DNA of 64,000 nucleotides from Snodgrassella alvi wkB2. GTDB taxonomy: Bacteria; Pseudomonadota; Gammaproteobacteria; Burkholderiales; Neisseriaceae. Below are positions 49,806 through 57,466 of the stretch, piece after piece. The position numbers were made by a program, and so were the translations under genes. The notes under the pieces were generated by a model. The model was not told the DNA's origin. It did not search any database and saw only the letters and a list, made by a program, of their open reading frames with translations. The first letter of the stretch is position 1. Every line of letters starts with the position of its first letter. Where the stretch lies: NCBI RefSeq assembly GCF_000600005.1, contig NZ_CP007446.1, positions 1,328,894 to 1,392,893 of the forward strand, read 5' to 3'.

Positions 49806-50615
49806 ATGGGCTTTTTGCAAGGCAAAAAAATCCTCATCACCGGTATGATTTCTGAACGCTCTATTGCCTATGGCATTGCCAAAGCCTGTCGTGAACAGGG
49901 AGCAGAACTGGCTTTCACCTATGTTGTTGACAAACTCGAAGACCGGGTACGCAAAATGGCTGCCGAACTGGGTTCAGAACTGGTATATCGCTGTGATGTA
50001 CAAAGTGATGATGAAATTAGTCAGTTGTTTTCTGATTTGGGGAAAAGCTGGTCACAGCTTGATGGTCTGGTACATGCTATTGCTTTTGCACCAAAAGAAG
50101 CCTTAAACGGGGATTTTCTGGATAGTATTACACGCGAAGCATTTATGACGGCTCATGAAGTATCTGCTTATAGCTTGCCTGCACTGGCTAAAGCTGCCCG
50201 TCCGTTAATGAGTGGCCATAACAGCTCTATTCTTGCCCTGACCTATCTTGGTGCAGTACGTGCCATACCTAACTATAATGTAATGGGCATGGCTAAAGCA
50301 TCATTAGAAGCAGGTATCCGCTTCACAGCAGCCTGCCTCGGAGAGGAAGGAATTCGATGCAATGGTATTTCAGCAGGCCCGATTAAAACTCTTGCTGCTT
50401 CAGGCATTGCCAATTTCGGCCGTTTGCTGGCTCATGTGTCCGCACAAAATCCAATTCGTCGTAATATCACTATTGATGAAGTTGGAAATACTGCTGCTTT
50501 CCTGTTATCAGATCTGGCTTCAGGTATCACAGGCGAAATCACATATGTTGATGGCGGTTACAGTATCAATGCTCTGGGCGTACCGGAAGATCTGGTAAGT
50601 ACTCATAACAGCTAA
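49806..50615 (+). CDS. fabI: Enoyl-[acyl-carrier-protein] reductase FabI
   Basis: An NADH-dependent reductase finishing each fatty-acid elongation cycle; triclosan target. KKILITGMISERSIAYGIA has the divergent SDR nucleotide motif of FabI. The active-site pair is Tyr and Lys in NYNVMGMAKASLEAG (Y-x6-K). RCNGISAGPIKTLAASGI and the final ITYVDGGYSI are typical. 269 residues with AAGGATAA before the ATG. It is the last housekeeping gene before the Rhs array. Confidence 0.97.
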   Translation: MGFLQGKKILITGMISERSIAYGIAKACREQGAELAFTYVVDKLEDRVRKMAAELGSELVYRCDVQSDDEISQLFSDLGKSWSQLDGLVHAIAFAPKEALNGDFLDSITREAFMTAHEVSAYSLPALAKAARPLMSGHNSSILALTYLGAVRAIPNYNVMGMAKASLEAGIRFTAACLGEEGIRCNGISAGPIKTLAASGIANFGRLLAHVSAQNPIRRNITIDEVGNTAAFLLSDLASGITGEITYVDGGYSINALGVPEDLVSTHNS

Positions 50616-51169
50616 ACTACAACTAAATTGCAGGGGTACAAATTGAATAATTATTTATGATTTGGCATAAATTTTAGTACTGCTCAATAGTATAATACTA
50701 AAGTAAAGTTGCTTAATTAATCAAACTTATAATTAACACTCAATTTTTACCCTTACATAAAATCGTATATTTTATTACTTCATATAAATTATAAGCGTCA
50801 TACTTATAGATGATTGATTTTAATCATATATTTTTATCTTAGCAATCAGAAAAGTCAAACCTGTTCAGGTTTGACTTTTTCTAAAGATGTATCAAAATCT
50901 ATCTTATTGTTGAATCCTTTATAAATTCCTCTTTAAATATTATCAGAAGTTACTATTAACTTTTTTCTAAAAATAGCTTTTTCTTAATTAGACTGAATAA
51001 ATATCTGTTTATTAGGCAATTTATCTGCAGTTGCATAATACATTACCACAAAATCTTTGCTTCAGCTGAATTTATCATTAAACATTATTCTTTCTCCTGT
51101 TTTTTATATTACTAATTCTGGCTATGCTAATCTAATTATGCTAATTACATAACACGTCAGCAATACATA
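50616..51169. other. Intergenic region between fabI and the Rhs array
   Basis: About 550 AT-rich bases. The only clear element is the hairpin terminator at 50851-50880. No reading frame is credible. The Rhs homology begins abruptly near 51175. Confidence 0.5.
50851..50881. terminator. Hairpin terminator downstream of fabI
   Basis: AAAGTCAAACCTG / CAGGTTTGACTTT, nearly perfect with a two-base loop and a TTTTT tail, flanked on the other side by A residues. About 235 bases past the fabI stop. Confidence 0.88.
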
Positions 51170-51176
51170 GCCGCTT

Positions 51177-51836
51177 TCACCGGTATACAGGTACAGGCTC
51201 TGCCGTTTGTCTGCGCTGCTTTCCTGAATCATCTGCAGCCCGTCCCACAGGAAGCGGGTACGGTTGTAGGGTTGGCCTTCGCGGGTCTATCTGATGTTTT
51301 TCGATACGCCGGCCAAGGGCATCGTAAACGTAGCCGTAACGCTGACTGCGGCCTGTTTGCTCAATGCGTACTTCGCTCAGGCGGTGTTCAGCATCGTAGT
51401 GGTAGTGCTGGGTTGTGCCGATGGTCTGTTTGCTGGCAGTTCTGCCGTGCTCGTCGTAGCGGTAGTGGTGTCCTCTGAAATGCAGGAGCTGGTTACAGCG
51501 AATCAGGTTGTGATTGCTGTAGTCTTCTCTGTATTTGCTGTCCAGCAGGTTGGCAGCGGCATCGTATTGCAGGGTTTCCCAGTATCTCTGATTACGGCAG
51601 CCTTCGATTCTGCCGGTGTGATCATAGCGGTAATCGGTCTGGCCGTGTTTGCTGTGTTTTTTGCTTACCAATCGGTCGAGGTTGTCGTACTGGTAGCTGC
51701 GTTCGATGAGGATATCAGGCAGGATGGGATTCTGATTGCGCTGTATCTGTTTGCGTTGCAGCCGGCTGTTGCGGTCGTATTTGAACTGGGTGTTCAGGCG
51801 TCCCTGAGTGCGTGATACTTCGCGGTGCAGTTAGAT
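51177..51836 (-). pseudogene. Rhs core relic without a toxin tip (cassette G)
   Basis: A fragment of Rhs core homologous to part of the main rhs gene. It begins at a position matching LHRE..., runs through RSYQYDNLDRLVSKKH, YRYDEHGRT and YGYVYDALGRRIEKHQ, and ends near the YLYT segment. It carries no DPxG cleavage region, no toxin and no immunity gene. An extra G at 51283-51285, relative to the sibling copies at 55.3 and 58.0 kb, shifts the frame. There is no start codon in frame at its left junction. It marks the distal end of the array and is probably the remains of a cassette. Confidence 0.85.
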
Positions 51837-52375
51837 AGTTATGTTAAAATAATTATGCCGTTTGAGCAAAAAAAAAGACCCGCATTATTAAAATCATCAA
51901 TTTTCTTTTTTAAAAATAAATACCCAATAGCATCAGATAAAAATAATGCTCCACCATCATGAACTGGAATATCTGATGAATATAATTGACCAATAAAATC
52001 ATATTCATGCATTAATTTTTCACACGCAACAATTCCATTGGGTATTTTATTTGACAAAAAAGAAAATGTTGGATAATCACTATTCTCTAATTGTGTTTTT
52101 TTTAATTCAAGATATTGAGGAACAAGGTTATTACTATTTTCGCATAGCTTTGATATGTCTGTTAGCGTTACTCTTGTAAATCCTGATTTTAAGTGATCAA
52201 GTTCTGCATCATCACCGGAATAAACAATATCGTCCAAGAAATATCTATTTTCATTATATGTTGAAAATACGGAAATATATTTAGCTTTAGGAAGATTAAT
52301 TCTGTAACTATCCCCTAAAATAGTACAGCAAGAAAGTAGAAAATTCTCTATGATATTTTTAAGGAGAATTTCAAT

Positions 52376-52633
52376 ATGAAAAAATTTTCAGAGCATCAAA
52401 TTGTATCTATTTTAAATGAAGCTGAAGTTGGCATCTCTGTCAAAGAGCTTTGCCGTAAATATGGTATGGCCGTTTCTACTTTTTATAAATGGCGAGATAA
52501 ATATGGCGGTATGCAATCTTCGGATATTAAGCGCTTAAAACAGCTGGAAGCTGAAAATCGTAAACTCAAACAAATGTATGCCGAATTAAGCTTAACCTCT
52601 CAGCTTCAGCAAGAAATAATAAAAAAGCTATAG
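52376..52633 (+). CDS. IS3-family transposase OrfA
   Basis: An 85-residue HTH protein: KFSEHQIVSILNEAEVGISVKELCRKYGMAVSTFYKWRDKYGG (in parts) is the standard OrfA helix-turn-helix. It is followed by a leucine-zipper-like helix (IKRLKQLEAENRKLKQMYAEL). It ends one base into orfB; in IS3 elements the two are usually joined by programmed -1 frameshifting into the active transposase. Strong AAGGAGAA ribosome-binding site. It looks intact. Confidence 0.92.
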   Translation: MKKFSEHQIVSILNEAEVGISVKELCRKYGMAVSTFYKWRDKYGGMQSSDIKRLKQLEAENRKLKQMYAELSLTSQLQQEIIKKL

Positions 52634-53457
52634 TGCCGACGTCAGTTCGTAAGTGTTGGGCACAAACACTTCAATCACAATACTGTGTGACAATTAAAAT
52701 GAGTTGCGCCATTGTGAATTTAAGTCGCTGTGCTTACTACTACCAACCTAAATCGGCAGATGACTCTAGGATTATTTCGTTACTCAAGTCAATAACAGAC
52801 AAGCATTTACGTTGGGGATTTCCTAAGTGTTTTCATCGAATCAGGAAACTGGGATATAAGTGGAATCATAAACGGGTTTATCGGGTTTATTGTCAATTAA
52901 AACTCAACATTCGCTCTAAACGAAATAAACGATTACCCCAGCGTTATCCACAACCATTATCAGTACCAAGTCGTCTGGGAGAATGTTGGTCAATGGATTT
53001 TATGAGTGATCGTTCTGAAAATCATCGTAGATTTAGAACCTTTAATGTTATTGATGACTTTAATCGTGAGGCATTAGGCATTGATATTGCGGTCAGTTTA
53101 TCGGCAGGTAGAATTACCCGGTATTTAGATAGACTGGCTCAATATCATGGTTATCCATTAAAAATACGAGTTGATAATGGAGCAGAATTTACTGCCAATA
53201 GATTCACAAGCTGGGCAAAATTACATGGAATAAGCATAGATTACATTAAACCTGGTAGTCCTTATCAAAACGGCTATATAGAACGATTTAACCGAACATA
53301 TCGAACGGAGGTATTAGATTTGTATTTATTCAAAAATCTGGAACAAGCAAGAAAAATAACGGAAGAATGGTTAGAAATATATAACACAGAAAGACCGCAT
53401 GAAGCATTAAATAATATGACACCAATTGAATATAGAAACATGAAACAAATAGCATGA
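52633..53457 (+). CDS. IS3-family transposase OrfB (DDE integrase)
   Basis: The 274-residue catalytic part. An HTH_21-like region (RWGFPKCFHRIRKLGYKWNHKRVYRVY, in parts) precedes the DDE core. The first Asp is in CWSMDFMSDRS, the second in IRVDNGAEF, and the Glu in YQNGYIERFNRTYRTEVLD. ERPHEALNNMTPIEY is the usual C-terminal signature. Wording is of the IS407 subgroup. The frame lacks a good start of its own, as expected for expression by frameshift from orfA. It looks intact. Confidence 0.92.
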   Translation: MPTSVRKCWAQTLQSQYCVTIKMSCAIVNLSRCAYYYQPKSADDSRIISLLKSITDKHLRWGFPKCFHRIRKLGYKWNHKRVYRVYCQLKLNIRSKRNKRLPQRYPQPLSVPSRLGECWSMDFMSDRSENHRRFRTFNVIDDFNREALGIDIAVSLSAGRITRYLDRLAQYHGYPLKIRVDNGAEFTANRFTSWAKLHGISIDYIKPGSPYQNGYIERFNRTYRTEVLDLYLFKNLEQARKITEEWLEIYNTERPHEALNNMTPIEYRNMKQIA

Positions 53458-53674
53458 TTTTCTACTTGGTTTGTGTGCTAACAATGGGGTATTTACAATT
53501 CCACTAATAGAGTCAGATAATTTATCATTATCAATTGTGAATAATAATGTTAAATTTTCACCTAATGGATTTTGGGGCCACTGGCCATCAATAAATGCTC
53601 CTCCACCAAATTTGATACCACTATTTTCATTTGATGAAGGTATAAGTTCATATACTTGTTGCATGATATCTCCA

Positions 53675-53990
53675 TTAACATTTGCTAATTTTTTTATAAA
53701 ATCTCTCTGATTTTTTTCTCAGTATACCAATTTTCTCTTCTATTATATCATTTAATGTGTGGAGTATTACTATACCATCCTCTTGACTCATATGCTGTTC
53801 ATATCCTTTAGGATATATAGCTACCCCATCAGACCTTCTATTTTGTGTATGTGCTTTATAACGATTCATATTTCCATGAACTTCGTTTAAGAAGGCTTTA
53901 GCATCAGTACTCGATTGAACTTTTACTTGCAATTTTTTATTACCCAATAATGCTTGCTTTGCATTTTTTTCTGATTTTAGTACTTGTAAT
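53675..53990 (-). pseudogene. Orphan Rhs toxin tip (module F)
   Basis: About 100 codons of a C-terminal toxin fragment without Rhs core. The frame opens after a stop near 53995 (reading LQVLKSEKNAKQ) and ends at 53675. The first possible start is a TTG at 53947. Motifs are NMNRYKAHTQNRRSDG and AIYPKGYEQHMSQEDG, followed by a basic C-terminus. I do not recognise the toxin family. The likely immunity partner follows after eight bases but is split by an IS3 element. Without a core or start this tip is probably silent. Confidence 0.6.
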
Positions 53991-54011
53991 CATACTAATT
54001 ATATAAATATA

Positions 54012-54497
54012 TTATTTTCTTACATAGATATCTTGAAATTGCTTTATTTTTTCTTTACACGAAGAAGTATTTTTATAAGTACTTAAATAAGCTTTATTTA
54101 ATCTACTATATCCATGTTCATCCAGTGTATCTGTTTGCCAATAACAAACTGGGCATATTTCAAAAATAGATTCATCAAAATTTTCGTATACGATGTATCT
54201 ACATGAGATACAAGAAATACCAGTAATTTCACTATCTGGATGATCAATTATTTTTATATCATTACCGGTAATTTCTTTAATTTTACTTTCTAAGTATTTG
54301 TTTCTAATTAAAGGAGAGATTTGATAGGAATACAAAATTTCTTTATTAAATATTTGCTTCTTAGACAACTCTGCAGATTCTTCATCGATTAATCCATCTT
54401 CATATAATGTAATTGTTCTATCTTTTAAATTTAAAGTAAATAAAGAGTTATAATTTAAAAAATTTACTACTTCACTATGAAGAAATTCTATACACAT
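54012..54497 (-). CDS. Putative immunity protein E, Cys-rich CPxC type
   Basis: A 161-residue cytosolic protein whose ATG overlaps the stop of toxin cassette E (TAATG). That placement is standard for a cognate immunity gene. The N-terminal half is helical with no recognised motif. The C-terminal part has CISCRYIVYENFDES and CPVCYWQTD, two CxxC pairs that probably bind zinc, like the CPCC-family cysteine-rich domains found near polymorphic toxins. Function inferred from position. AT-rich like the other immunity genes. Confidence 0.75.
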   Translation of the reverse strand: MCIEFLHSEVVNFLNYNSLFTLNLKDRTITLYEDGLIDEESAELSKKQIFNKEILYSYQISPLIRNKYLESKIKEITGNDIKIIDHPDSEITGISCISCRYIVYENFDESIFEICPVCYWQTDTLDEHGYSRLNKAYLSTYKNTSSCKEKIKQFQDIYVRK

Positions 54498-55267
54498 TAT
54501 TTTTCTCGCGCTAAGTTAATTGCATCTTGGAATGGATCTATACTTCGCTTATCATCTATATAATAAGTTCGAATCTCTCTTTGTTTTATATGACCTACAA
54601 ACATTTCACCAGTACTTTTATCATATTTAATTACATAATTACCAACTTGTGTTTCCTGCATTGTCGAAGTTAAAGGTTTGCCTGCAAATTCTTTAGCTTT
54701 TATTAGATATTCATTTTGAGTAATATTGCCAAACTCGTGTCCATGCTTCTCAAAATGTGTTTGTAATCCTTTTTTACCTGTTGATGGATTTTTTCTTGGA
54801 TTAAAACCTTTCCAATTTATAGAATCGGCAATACCACAACTCCACCCCCATGGATCAATCCACATCAGCGCATTCGGCGCATATTGATAAAGATTGTATC
54901 CGCCGGCTAATCCAATCGGGTCAGGCTGGGTAAAGCGGCCCGTATCCGGATCATAGTACCTGAAAGTATTGTAGTGCAGTCCGGTTTCTCTGTCTAAATA
55001 CTGTCCCTGATACCTTAGGTTCTGTTGTATCTCTCTATGGGCAATCTCCTGTATCGGTTTGCCCCACAGCTGGTATGAGCATTCCCACACAATTTCACCG
55101 GCTTCATCCGTCAGTTCCTCCGGCATGCCGTTCAGGTCGGTATGGAAGTAGTAGATGTGTTGTTCCTGATTACCGTTTCTGTCTATCCGTGCCAGCGGTT
55201 CATAGCTGTCTTCGTCAGTATACAGATACAGGCTCTGCCGTTTGTCTGCGCTGCTTTCCTGAATCAT
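54497..55267 (-). CDS. Rhs cassette E: core end plus toxin tip E
   Basis: The core portion (YYFHTDLNGMPEELTD, GQYLDRETGLHYNTFRYYDPDTGRFTQPDPIG) ends at the DPWGWSCG junction. A ~110-residue tip then contains GLQTHFEKHGHEFGN, EYLIKAKEFAGKPL, YVIKYDKSTGEMFVGH and IRTYYIDD. His-Glu-Lys-His early and a late R-T-Y pattern fit the BECR family of small RNases, but the exact family is not established. Core homology continues upstream to about 55470, yet a one-base deletion at 55387/55388 breaks the frame. The ORF here begins at an internal ATG. Probably a silent cassette. Confidence 0.8.
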   Translation of the reverse strand: MIQESSADKRQSLYLYTDEDSYEPLARIDRNGNQEQHIYYFHTDLNGMPEELTDEAGEIVWECSYQLWGKPIQEIAHREIQQNLRYQGQYLDRETGLHYNTFRYYDPDTGRFTQPDPIGLAGGYNLYQYAPNALMWIDPWGWSCGIADSINWKGFNPRKNPSTGKKGLQTHFEKHGHEFGNITQNEYLIKAKEFAGKPLTSTMQETQVGNYVIKYDKSTGEMFVGHIKQREIRTYYIDDKRSIDPFQDAINLAREK

Positions 55268-55470
55268 CTGCAGCCCGTCCCACAGGAAGCGGGTACGGTT
55301 GTAGGGTTGGCCTTCGCGGTCTATCTGATGTTTTTCGATACGCCGGCCAAGGGCGTCGTAGACGTAGCCGTAACGCTGACTGCGGCCGTTTGCTCAATGC
55401 GTACTTCGCTCAGGCGGTGTTCAGCATCGTAGTGGTAGTGCTGGGTTGTGCCGATGGTCTGTTTGGTTTG
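55268..55470 (-). repeat. Upstream Rhs core homology of cassette E, frameshifted
   Basis: DNA nearly identical to 51.25-51.45 kb and 58.0-58.18 kb, encoding the YGYVYDALGRRIEKHQIDRE segment. A T present in the siblings is missing after position 55387. Homology stops near 55465, after which the sequence is AT-rich. Confidence 0.8.
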
Positions 55471-55479
55471 TTATTTAAT

Positions 55480-55791
55480 TTAAATTTTTCTATGCTCTCT
55501 AAGAGTCGAATCATTATAAAGCTATAACTATATGATATATTATTAATATAATATATAGTATAATTCATAAAATCATAATATCCCTGAGATGTTAAAGTAA
55601 AAAATAAAAGCATATTTCTAAAATATCTTGTTTACCTATAAGAATTTCTTTATTTTATTCAAAAAACATATAATTGATATATAACTAGTTATAGACATCA
55701 ATCTCTTCTAGCCATATCCGCAATTAACTCATCTATTAATAAAACTTATATTCCATTTTCATCGTATTTAATAATAAAATCACCGCTTTTA
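55480..55791. other. AT-rich spacer with a possible toxin-tail remnant
   Basis: About 310 bases between cassette E and immunity gene D. On the minus strand at about 55790-55740 a short open stretch reads SGDFIIKYDENGI then stop, which resembles the end of a toxin or immunity protein. Upstream and downstream parts are missing. The rest is featureless. Confidence 0.35.
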
Positions 55792-56208
55792 TTAGATTTT
55801 TACCCCTTTATAAACATAAATAGGTTGCATTGTCCCTCTTTCGCCATTTTCTCCAAGACAAAAGGTAAAATCTTTATTAACAAAATAGATAGCAGGAAAT
55901 AAACCATCATTTCTATTTTCTAGATATGATAAAAAATTTTTCAAAGAAGATAAAAATAAGTACATATTTTTTCCTTTTCCATCGACTAATACATAACCCT
56001 GTATATTTTTATCTGTATCAAGATTAGTAATATCAATCGCTCCTTTGGGCGCTATATATTGATTCCATAAAGGACCATGAGTCTTCATATCTTTTTTAAT
56101 AAAAGGTTTTCTGAAAGTATGAATAATAACTTTTCTAATTTCTATTGCTTTATCGTGCTCAATGTTTGTACCAAAAAAATGAGTATATGTCGAAAATAAT
56201 AGGTCCAT
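55792..56208 (-). CDS. Putative immunity protein D
   Basis: A 138-residue cytosolic protein starting three bases after the stop of toxin cassette D. No family recognised. It is a mixed alpha/beta-looking sequence with hydrophobic strands (IQGYVLVDGKGKNMYLFLSSL, in parts, and FPAIYFVNKDFTFCLG). Assignment as immunity protein rests on position directly behind a toxin tip. Very AT-rich composition, as with the other immunity genes here. Confidence 0.7.
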   Translation of the reverse strand: MDLLFSTYTHFFGTNIEHDKAIEIRKVIIHTFRKPFIKKDMKTHGPLWNQYIAPKGAIDITNLDTDKNIQGYVLVDGKGKNMYLFLSSLKNFLSYLENRNDGLFPAIYFVNKDFTFCLGENGERGTMQPIYVYKGVKI

Positions 56209-56211
56209 AAA

Positions 56212-57006
56212 TTAATTCCATATATCATAAAATACATGTCCGTCTGCCCCTTGTTTAGTCTGCCAGTCATACCATTTTATGTGTTGAAGATCATTATCAA
56301 ATGGGACTGTAGATTCTGGAGGTCTATGATATTCATAGCCACGGTTTCCAGTTTTGGTTTGAGGTTTATTATGTGGAAAGCCTTTACCAAAAGCCTCTTC
56401 AATTAGCTGTCGAGCATCGCGCTGATTTGGAACACGTATATTGTGAATGTTATTGCCATCATTATCAGTTGCATGTCCTCTAGCCATCCTTAATTTTTCT
56501 ACTGCTTTTTGCCATGCTTTTGTTCCTGGTTTTGTTACAGGCAATTGAGACGCTTTTCGGGGTTTTACAACACCACAACTCCATCCCCACGGATCGACCC
56601 AAGTCAACCCATTAGGCGCATACTGATACAGATTAAACCCACCCAGCAACCCAATCGGGTCTGGCTGGGTAAATCTACCTATATCCGGATCATAATACCT
56701 GAACGTATTGTAATGTAAGCCAGTTTCTCTGTCTAAATATTGTCCCTGATATCTGAGGTTTTGCTCTATGGGTTCGTGTTCGATTTCATGAATCCGCTTT
56801 CCCCATAACTGAAAGCTACATTCCCACAGTATTTTACCGTTTGCATCGGTAAGTTCTTCCGGACAGCCATTCAGGTCGGTGTGGAAGTAGTAGATGTGTT
56901 GTTCTTGGTTGCCGTCTGTGTCTATCCGCGCCAGTGGTTCGTAGCTGTTCTGATCTGTATAGATATACAGGCTGGTGGAGTGATTCGAGCCGGTTTCCTG
57001 AATCAT
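56212..57006 (-). CDS. Rhs cassette D: core end plus toxin tip D
   Basis: Core sequence (IYYFHTDLNGCPEELTDANG, LWECSFQLWGKRIHEIEHE, DPDIGRFTQPDPIG) leads to the DPWGWSCG junction. The ~118-residue tip begins VVKPRKASQLPVTKPG. It holds EKLRMARGHATDNDGN, RQLIEEAFGKGFPHNK, GYEYHRPP and a final LQHIKWYDW ... GHVFYDIWN. Several His, Asp and Trp residues late in the tip could form an active site, but I do not recognise the family. Core homology extends to about 57072, ending without a start codon. Probably a silent cassette, followed by immunity gene D. Confidence 0.8.
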   Translation of the reverse strand: MIQETGSNHSTSLYIYTDQNSYEPLARIDTDGNQEQHIYYFHTDLNGCPEELTDANGKILWECSFQLWGKRIHEIEHEPIEQNLRYQGQYLDRETGLHYNTFRYYDPDIGRFTQPDPIGLLGGFNLYQYAPNGLTWVDPWGWSCGVVKPRKASQLPVTKPGTKAWQKAVEKLRMARGHATDNDGNNIHNIRVPNQRDARQLIEEAFGKGFPHNKPQTKTGNRGYEYHRPPESTVPFDNDLQHIKWYDWQTKQGADGHVFYDIWN

Positions 57007-57164
57007 TCTTAAGTCGTCCCACAGGAAGCGGGTACGGTTGTAGGGTTGGCCTTCGCGGTCTATCTGATGTTTTCCATACTCTGGTCAAGTACACTTTTTC
57101 AGCACCTGTATAAATCGCATAATGCTGCAAAATTATTTATAATGTTGAACACATTTAATGAATT

Positions 57165-57464
57165 TTAATCTCCAGTTATCCTTAATTTCTTTATTTTCCT
57201 TTTATCTAGATTAATTATTAATTTATCAAGTTCATTCCTCTTAGTTTTAATCCTTTCTCTAATTTCAACCAATTCAGACAAAAAGCTATTGGAACACTTA
57301 GAATTAAAATTAATATCTACTTTATAGTAATCTTTTATTTTTTTTAACTCTTTAAAACTACTCCAGCGGGTTGATGAGCTAAATATTTCAGAATGTAGTT
57401 CTTCACTCATAACAAAATTATTATTATCTCCATTCTCAAAAATTACTAATATATCCAATCCCAT
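57165..57464 (-). CDS. Putative immunity protein C
   Basis: A 99-residue protein starting two bases after the stop of toxin cassette C. The N-terminal MGLDILVIFENGD is a beta-strand-like start, followed by a Lys/Glu-rich helical C-terminal half with basic end (KIKKLRITGD). It shows no obvious similarity to immunity protein A, although toxins A and C look related. Immunity role inferred from position. Confidence 0.72.
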   Translation of the reverse strand: MGLDILVIFENGDNNNFVMSEELHSEIFSSSTRWSSFKELKKIKDYYKVDINFNSKCSNSFLSELVEIRERIKTKRNELDKLIINLDKRKIKKLRITGD

Positions 57465-57466
57465 AA

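Larger units (their letters stand above)
52334..53467 (+). mobile_element. IS3-family insertion sequence (IS407-group-like)
   Basis: An element of about 1.13 kb with two genes, orfA and orfB. The ends carry a short inverted repeat, AAGTAGAAAAT at 52334-52344 and ATTTTCTACTT at 53457-53467. The exact outer boundary is uncertain because I do not see a clean target-site duplication. It sits inside the immunity gene of module F. Confidence 0.85.
51839..53664 (-). pseudogene. DUF1963/YwqG-like immunity gene (module F) split by an IS3 element
   Basis: The gene begins at the ATG at 53664 (MQQVYELIPSSNENSG), with GGAG upstream. It runs through KFGGGAFIDGQWPQNP to about 53470, where IS DNA interrupts it. 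The remainder resumes near 52330 with YRINLPKAKYISVFSTYNEN and ends at 51839 after DAIGYLFLKKKI. The FGGG...WP start and YLFL end recall YwqG/DUF1963 proteins, which are common beside polymorphic toxins. It starts eight bases after toxin fragment F, so it is the likely cognate immunity gene and is now inactivated. The family call is from memory. Confidence 0.7.

Noticed and set aside
51272-51815. Long plus-strand frames over the Rhs fragments (for example at 51294-51815, 58022-58417 and 62734-63414)
   Set aside because: They are antisense shadows of the GC-rich Rhs core on the minus strand; their hydrophobic, Val/Ala-rich translations repeat wherever the core is repeated and have no start signals.
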